Source: Cymodocea nodosa (Eukaryota > Streptophyta > Magnoliopsida > Alismatales > Cymodoceaceae). From it: a DNA stretch of 64,000 nucleotides. Shown piece by piece: positions 59,281 to 64,000 of the stretch; within the stretch, counting starts at the first letter, position 1, and each line of letters opens with the position of its first letter. The notes under the pieces were generated by a model, which saw nothing but the letters and a program-made list of their open reading frames with translations, had not been told where the DNA came from and searched no databases. The stretch is from contig CM072335.1 in NCBI GenBank assembly GCA_036874045.1, positions 5,104,001-5,168,000 on the forward strand, given 5' to 3'. A program made the translations under genes and the position numbers.

Positions 59281-59582
59281 TAAGAAATCAGTTTTTATTT
59301 TATTTTCATATAAATAAATAAAAATCGTAGTAATTTTAAAAAATTATAAAATATAAAAAATCGTTGTGGTTCAACTGGCTGGATCCATCGGTATGACCAG
59401 AACATAAAAAAATCTATATTAATTTTTAGTAAAAAAAAAAAAAACTTTTGATTTTACCGAAACATAGTATCGATTCAACTGAAAAAAGTCGGTCTGACCG
59501 AAACATAGCATCAGTTAGACTGGTAAAAACCGAAAAAAACACTATTATCTTAAGTATTTCTTTTATATATATCTATTTGTAT
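59281..59582 (+). repeat. Spacer with CCGAAACATAGTATC repeats, copy E
   Basis: Counterpart of 1640-1800: ACCGAAACATAGTATCGATT and GACCGAAACATAGCATCAGT units. Non-coding. Confidence 0.6.
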
Positions 59583-59745
59583 GGGAGGTCCGTTGAGTTA
59601 CGCTTAACTCAACGAACTTACTCCTTTGAGTCTTAAGTTAGTCAACGAGCTTATTCTATTGAGTTAACTGTAACTCAACGGAATACTGTAGTTAAGTCCA
59701 TAGACTTAGTCCGTGGAGTTATCCGTGGTTCCACGGATGAGAAAG
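59583..59745 (+). promoter_or_regulatory. Palindrome cassette between pol and ORFX, copy E
   Basis: CGTTGAGTTACGCTTAACTC then AACG (10-bp arms, tiny loop), ATTGAGTTAACTGTAACTCA, and CCGTGGAGTTATCCGTGGTT then CCACGG. Followed by a telo-box-like TAGGGTTTT at about 59,812. Confidence 0.55.
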
Positions 59746-59899
59746 CGAGAGTTTTGTTTGGGAAATGACTTGATTACCTGCCTAAACTTAGGGCTTATTT
59801 AGACTAAAACTTAGGGTTTTGGGGGCATTATCCAGTAGATCAGTTAGAACTTAGAATAGTAGAGATCAGAGCGATTCCGTGCCGTTGTGTAATTCCACG

Positions 59900-62115
59900 A
59901 TGAGGAAGATGACGCTCAAGTTCTGGGAAGATACTGTTGACACATCAGAATTTTTGAAAGAGTTAGAGGAATGGCACACGCGACAGAAAATCAGGAATAC
60001 AACAAGAGAAAAAGAGATACAGAAGGTAGAATTCGAACTTTTCAACTTAAGAAGATTTTTAGTAGATTTGGGTATACAAATACCCCAAATAGTGGAAACA
60101 AGAATCAGAGTAGCAATAGAAATTGTTGTAAGTAAAGAGAGAAAAATCAAGCCAAACAACGAAGTAGCCCTAGAGCTAATCTAGTGCAAGGCCAAATTAT
60201 GGTTCAAAAAGTGCATTGTTGGTCGTGCAATGGGTGCAATAAGGCGGTAGCAACAAGCAGAGGAAGAACAAGATGAGCCAACTGCTGAAAGACCTATTCT
60301 TGAGGAACAACAGCTAGGACCTTTAGTTCCACCATTCAGGCTGTTGGAACGAGTAGCAATGTTGGGGCCTTCAACTGAAGAGGAATTAAGAGAATTCCAA
60401 GGACTGGTTCAAGTTGGGAAAAACCAAGGAGAACCAGAAGATGTGGCAGTAGCTAAAGCACACTTGGTATTTGATGCACTTTGCAAGAAGAGGGCTGTAG
60501 AAAAATTGAAGTTGAACAGCATCAAAGAACCACTATCAGATTTGCTGCAAGAGGAGAAGCTGAAGCTAGTCCTTCGAGACCAGCAAATATTGAAAAAATT
60601 AAACAGGAAGAGCTAGTACCTATGGCTCAAAGGCGTGCAGAGCCTTTGTTTATGAATTTAATCTCACAAGTAGAAGAGGAAGACCAGACACAATTAATCA
60701 AACAAATGAAAGGAAAAGAGATAGTGTCTGAACGTCAAAAGGAGATTAAATCTGAAGTACCAACATCAACAAGGCCTATAGAGTCAATTTTGGTGAACCT
60801 GCTATCCGATTCTAAGGAGGAGTAGGAGCAGTAGTAGAAAAAGCAAAGAGAAGAAGAAAAACATGTTGAAATTAGTTTGCAGCCTGTACAAGAAGAAGAA
60901 ATAGAAATTAGGGTAGAAGCTACTTTGTCCATGACTCCATCCCAATCTGCCAAAGAATCAGAAAGAACAGTGACAATGCAGATTGGTAGTCAGGAGGAAG
61001 AAGAAAGAACAGATAATGAACAAGAAACTAAACAAAGCCATATGGAAAGAAATGACTTTGTAGATTCCACTAAAGAGTAAGAAACTCTTTAGCAATTTAT
61101 GGAAAGAATTCAAAACAGAGTGGAGAGTTCTGCCGGCTCACCACCATAGACAAAAGCAGAAGCAAATGTTCAAGAATCTGTAGAACATTTTCAGCAAGTT
61201 CGAGTTCAGCCTATGGAAGAGGAAGATCAAGAACAAACCCCTCTAGAACAATAAAGTCACATTCCTGATCCGACTAAAGCAACATTTCTGAATGAAGTAC
61301 ACTTTTGGAGTCAGGAAGCTTATAATAAATACCAAGAGATTAGGGGTTATGATATCATATACAGTAGACTAGTAAATTGGGACGGAATGCAAGAAATTAA
61401 GGAATTATTTGAGTTCCAGGGTCTACTACAATTTATTTCTCAACATAAAGAGCATGTAATATATGAAAATCTAGTGCCCTACTTTTATGCTAATTTAAGA
61501 GAAGAAGAAGGACAATTAATTTCCAACGTGAAGGAAACTAATGTACAAATAACACTAGAGCTTCTCCACAACATTGTTGGATTGAAGAATGAAGGAAAAA
61601 AAATTTTGGAAAGCACAACTATCGTTGAATGGACAGAGCAGGAAATCAAAGACAGTTTGGCTATCAATCTTGGTGTGCCATTATTAAATAGACTGAAGCA
61701 TTTAAATGGTAAAGCACATATGATAGCTAATATTTTGATTAAAAATGTCTACCAACGATAAGGCCATGACATTGAACTAAGTCAATTTGTTAAGTGGGCC
61801 ACTTATGTAGTTGTGAATAGAATTCAAATTAATTGGTGTTAAGTCTTCCTATCCAAAATGAAGTCTGCAAAGAAGAAATTATTTTATGGAGATTTGATAC
61901 CTATATTGATGGTAGACTGTATTGATTTCACGAAATGGACATCCAAAAGGATAAGATCAAGAACCATTATAGTGAAAGAATACAGAAATTATGCTACAAC
62001 TGAAGTATTTGTACCTTCTGATGGCATTATTAGAGTTGTAGAGAGGATAAACCAATTAGAGCAGCAATTAGAAAAACTCCAGAAGGAAGTAGATGAACTT
62101 AGGAATAGAGGCTAA
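59900..62115 (+). pseudogene. ORFX, copy E
   Basis: About 738 codons with stops. Start 'MRKMTLKFWEDTVDTSEFL'. N-terminal helical region 'VSKERKIKPNNEVALELI', acidic middle, 'LFEFQGLLQFISQHKEHVIY', 'YFYANLREEEG', 'GKAHMIANILIKNVYQR', and C-terminal coiled coil 'RINQLEQQLEKLQKEVDEL'. No membrane segment. Stops include TAG at 60,182 (CAA in copy W), TAA 61,078 and TAG 61,090 (CAA and CAG in copy W). It sits between two palindrome cassettes. Function unknown; conservation in three copies suggests it serves the element. Confidence 0.75.
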
Positions 62116-62564
62116 TTATATAGTTTGTCTACTTATACTTGTATATATTTGTATGAAAAATATCTGATTTGATTGTACTATAATTGATTCATATGAATGA
62201 ATATATGTTTTTCGGATATATTTTTCATGCGTGTTTAGAATGATGAAATGAATGAACTATACTGAATGTTATATAATTTGTGGGACATTATGCATGAATG
62301 TTTAAAAGGATTTACAGTTTGCTGAATGATAGGATTAAATAATAGATGCTTGAAAATATCTGCATGCTGCAAGGTAAAATGTAAATTCTACATAACATGA
62401 AATGAACTGCAAGTTAAATATTTATATAATGTTTAGATTTAAAGGAATTTTGATTAAAATGCTGCATAAATGGCATGTATTTAACTTTATTTCAGTTAGC
62501 AGAGTATAGGAGAAAAAAAAAAACATAGAGGTACTTACAAGGAGTAAACTTAGAGATTACTAAG
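62116..62564 (+). other. AT-rich spacer after ORFX, copy E
   Basis: Non-coding counterpart of 4342-4778. Confidence 0.6.
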
Positions 62565-62750
62565 TGTTAACTCAACAAAGTAAGTTTGTTGAGTTAAACT
62601 TAACTCCACGAGGTCAGTAATATAATATAAGGTCACTCCGTTGAGTTATCTGTAACTCAACGAAGTTAGTCCGTGGAGTTAACAACAGTAACCGACATTG
62701 TTCCGTTGAGTTATTTGTAACTCAACGAGGTTAGTTCATGGATTAAGCAG
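62565..62750 (+). promoter_or_regulatory. Palindrome cassette between ORFX and gag, copy E
   Basis: CGTTGAGTTATCTGTAACTC then AACG at about 62,640, and similar units at 62,580 and 62,703. Best preserved example of the 10-bp stem. Confidence 0.6.
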
Positions 62751-62856
62751 AACAGTTATTCTTTTAACCACGAACAAAACTTCGTCAACTTAGCGGTTAC
62801 CAAAATTTGAAATTAGTAGTGGTACACGTACCCATAAAAATAGGAACCACATTGCA

Positions 62857-62881
62857 CGTTGCAAGACACGTTCTTGCAACG
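62857..62881 (+). promoter_or_regulatory. Perfect hairpin in gag leader, copy E
   Basis: CGTTGCAAGA, loop CACGT, TCTTGCAACG; arms identical to 5069-5093 while the loop differs by one base. Confidence 0.55.
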
Positions 62882-62908
62882 AGATTTATTTACTTTATGG
62901 ATGTGCAT

Positions 62909-62921
62909 TATATATATAAAA
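62909..62921 (+). promoter_or_regulatory. TATA-like box before gag, copy E
   Basis: TATATATATAAAA about 160 nt upstream of the gag ATG at 63,081, with the GGTACACGTACC box at about 62,821. Same arrangement as copy W. Confidence 0.45.
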
Positions 62922-63080
62922 TAGAATGTTATTTATGAGTTACTAGCACTTTTAAAAGAAAGGAGAATGCATTGGGGGAACTGGAAGGAGAAGCAGTTGA
63001 TTCGACTTCATCCATCAACAAATATTTACTGAATGGAAAGCTTCAGACTGGTATGCAATTAATCGTCTGCTATTTTATTT

Positions 63081-64000
63081 ATGAACACATGGACTCGTTC
63101 TCCTAGCACTAAACGATTAGTAAGAACACCTACCCAGGAATATTCAACACAGAGGCGTATTGAAACATTTTCTAAATTGGACTTTAATGAAATCCTTTGG
63201 CGTGTAGCTAACCTTTTTTTAAAAGAGAACGTAGAGATGGCTACCCTAGTAGAAAAACCATTAGAAGAAATTCTGTATCTTGAATTAGTTGATGAACCTT
63301 CATGTATTCGATTGCCAAACTTTGAGGAAGATAGGTTTGAACTAAAATCTAATTATATTAGTCAATTGCCACATTTTCATGGATTAGAAAGAGAGGATGC
63401 CTATTATTTCCTTAGAGAATTTAATGAAGTTTGTCAAATGATGAAAATGTCGAACATGAGTATAGATGCTATTAAACTTAAATATATCCCTTTTGATTTA
63501 AAAGACACAGCTAAGAGATGGTTATATACTCTATCGCCTGATTCAATTTCTGCATGAACTGAATTTTGCTCTGTTTTTCTGGAAAAATATTATCCAACAC
63601 ATCAAACGATTAAAAAGAAAAAAGAAATATTAATGTGTAGCCAAAAATAGGGTGAATCATTTTGGAAATATTTTGAAAGATTTAAAGATTTACTAACTCA
63701 ATGTCCACATCATGCAATGAGTAAAACACAATTAATAAGTATAATTTATGAAGGCATAGATGTTTCAATGAAATCTTTATTAGAATCTACTTGTCAAAAT
63801 GGATTTCTAAAACTATGTAGTGAAGAAGCATGGGCATATTTAGAAAACTTTGCAAAAAGAATTGCATAGTGGGAAAACTCGGCTGAAGTTATTACAGATA
63901 AAAAAATATTGCCAAGAGGAATGCATGAAATAGATTCAAGTACCATGCTTGAAGTGAAATTAACTGAATTAACAAAGAAAATAGAAGAGTTATCATTAAA
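63081..64000 (+). pseudogene. Gag capsid protein, copy E, runs off the window
   Basis: ATG 63,081 ('MNTWTRSPSTKRL'). Retrotrans_gag region: 'LPHFHGLEREDAYYFLREF', 'KRWLYTLSPDSIS', 'FWKYFERFKDLLTQC'. Stops TGA 63,555, TAG 63,648 and TAG 63,867 correspond to TGG, CAA and CAG in copy W, so neither copy is the ancestor of the other's stops. The F-box and 3' LTR are expected to the right of the window. Confidence 0.9.

Overview
The window is nuclear DNA of a flowering plant. It is AT-rich, packed with nested LTR retrotransposons of plant lineages (Athila-like Ty3/gypsy, a Ty3 chromovirus, SIRE-like and other Ty1/copia) and one hAT remnant. Around 35.9-41.4 kb it holds two ordinary intron-containing plant genes. 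No bacterial, organellar or CRISPR features are present. The species cannot be named from sequence alone.

Layout. Copy W (1-11,861, +) is the 3' part of a large Athila-like element: RNase H tail, integrase, ORFX, gag capsid, F-box ORF, polypurine tract, LTR. 11,862-14,235 holds a leader scrap, SIRE-like LTR pieces and a divergent ORFX scrap. Copy M (14,236-32,098, -) reads, on its own strand, integrase tail, spacer, ORFX, gag, truncated F-box, LTR, primer site, zinc knuckle/protease, RT/RNase H, integrase. A SIRE-like element with AATAA target duplications (21,179-26,570) splits it. 32,099-34,350 is a further integrase fragment (+) that forms a fold-back with copy M and contains a tandem duplication. 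34,351-35,916 is intergenic with a pentanucleotide microsatellite. 35,917-37,031 (+) is a five-exon plastid-type NTF2-like gene. 38,299-41,365 (-) is a five-exon DEK_C/SWIB gene. 41,930-50,966 holds a copia RT/RNase H remnant, a hAT transposase remnant, a reverse copia element with a 659-bp LTR, and a chromovirus with LTR, primer site and gag. Copy E (50,967-64,000, +) interrupts that chromovirus and runs LTR, primer site, zinc knuckle/protease, RT/RNase H, integrase (split by a solo LTR with ATTTT duplications), ORFX, gag, then the window edge.

The most unusual system is the Athila-like family itself. Three copies support the order LTR - zinc knuckle/PR/RT/RH/IN - ORFX - gag capsid - F-box - PPT - LTR. 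The capsid half of gag lies downstream of pol, while the zinc-knuckle half stays upstream. An F-box gene is carried at the 3' end. The ORFs are separated by related cassettes of short palindromes (core CGTTGAGTTA...TAACTCAACG). The gag leader also has a conserved TATA-like box and a conserved perfect hairpin. I infer a polycistronic retroelement that may use internal promoters or structured intercistronic regions. Related palindromes together with CACGTG boxes recur in the LTRs of the unrelated SIRE-like elements, and one Athila-like LTR contains a segment matching a SIRE-like LTR, which suggests exchange of regulatory modules between superfamilies.
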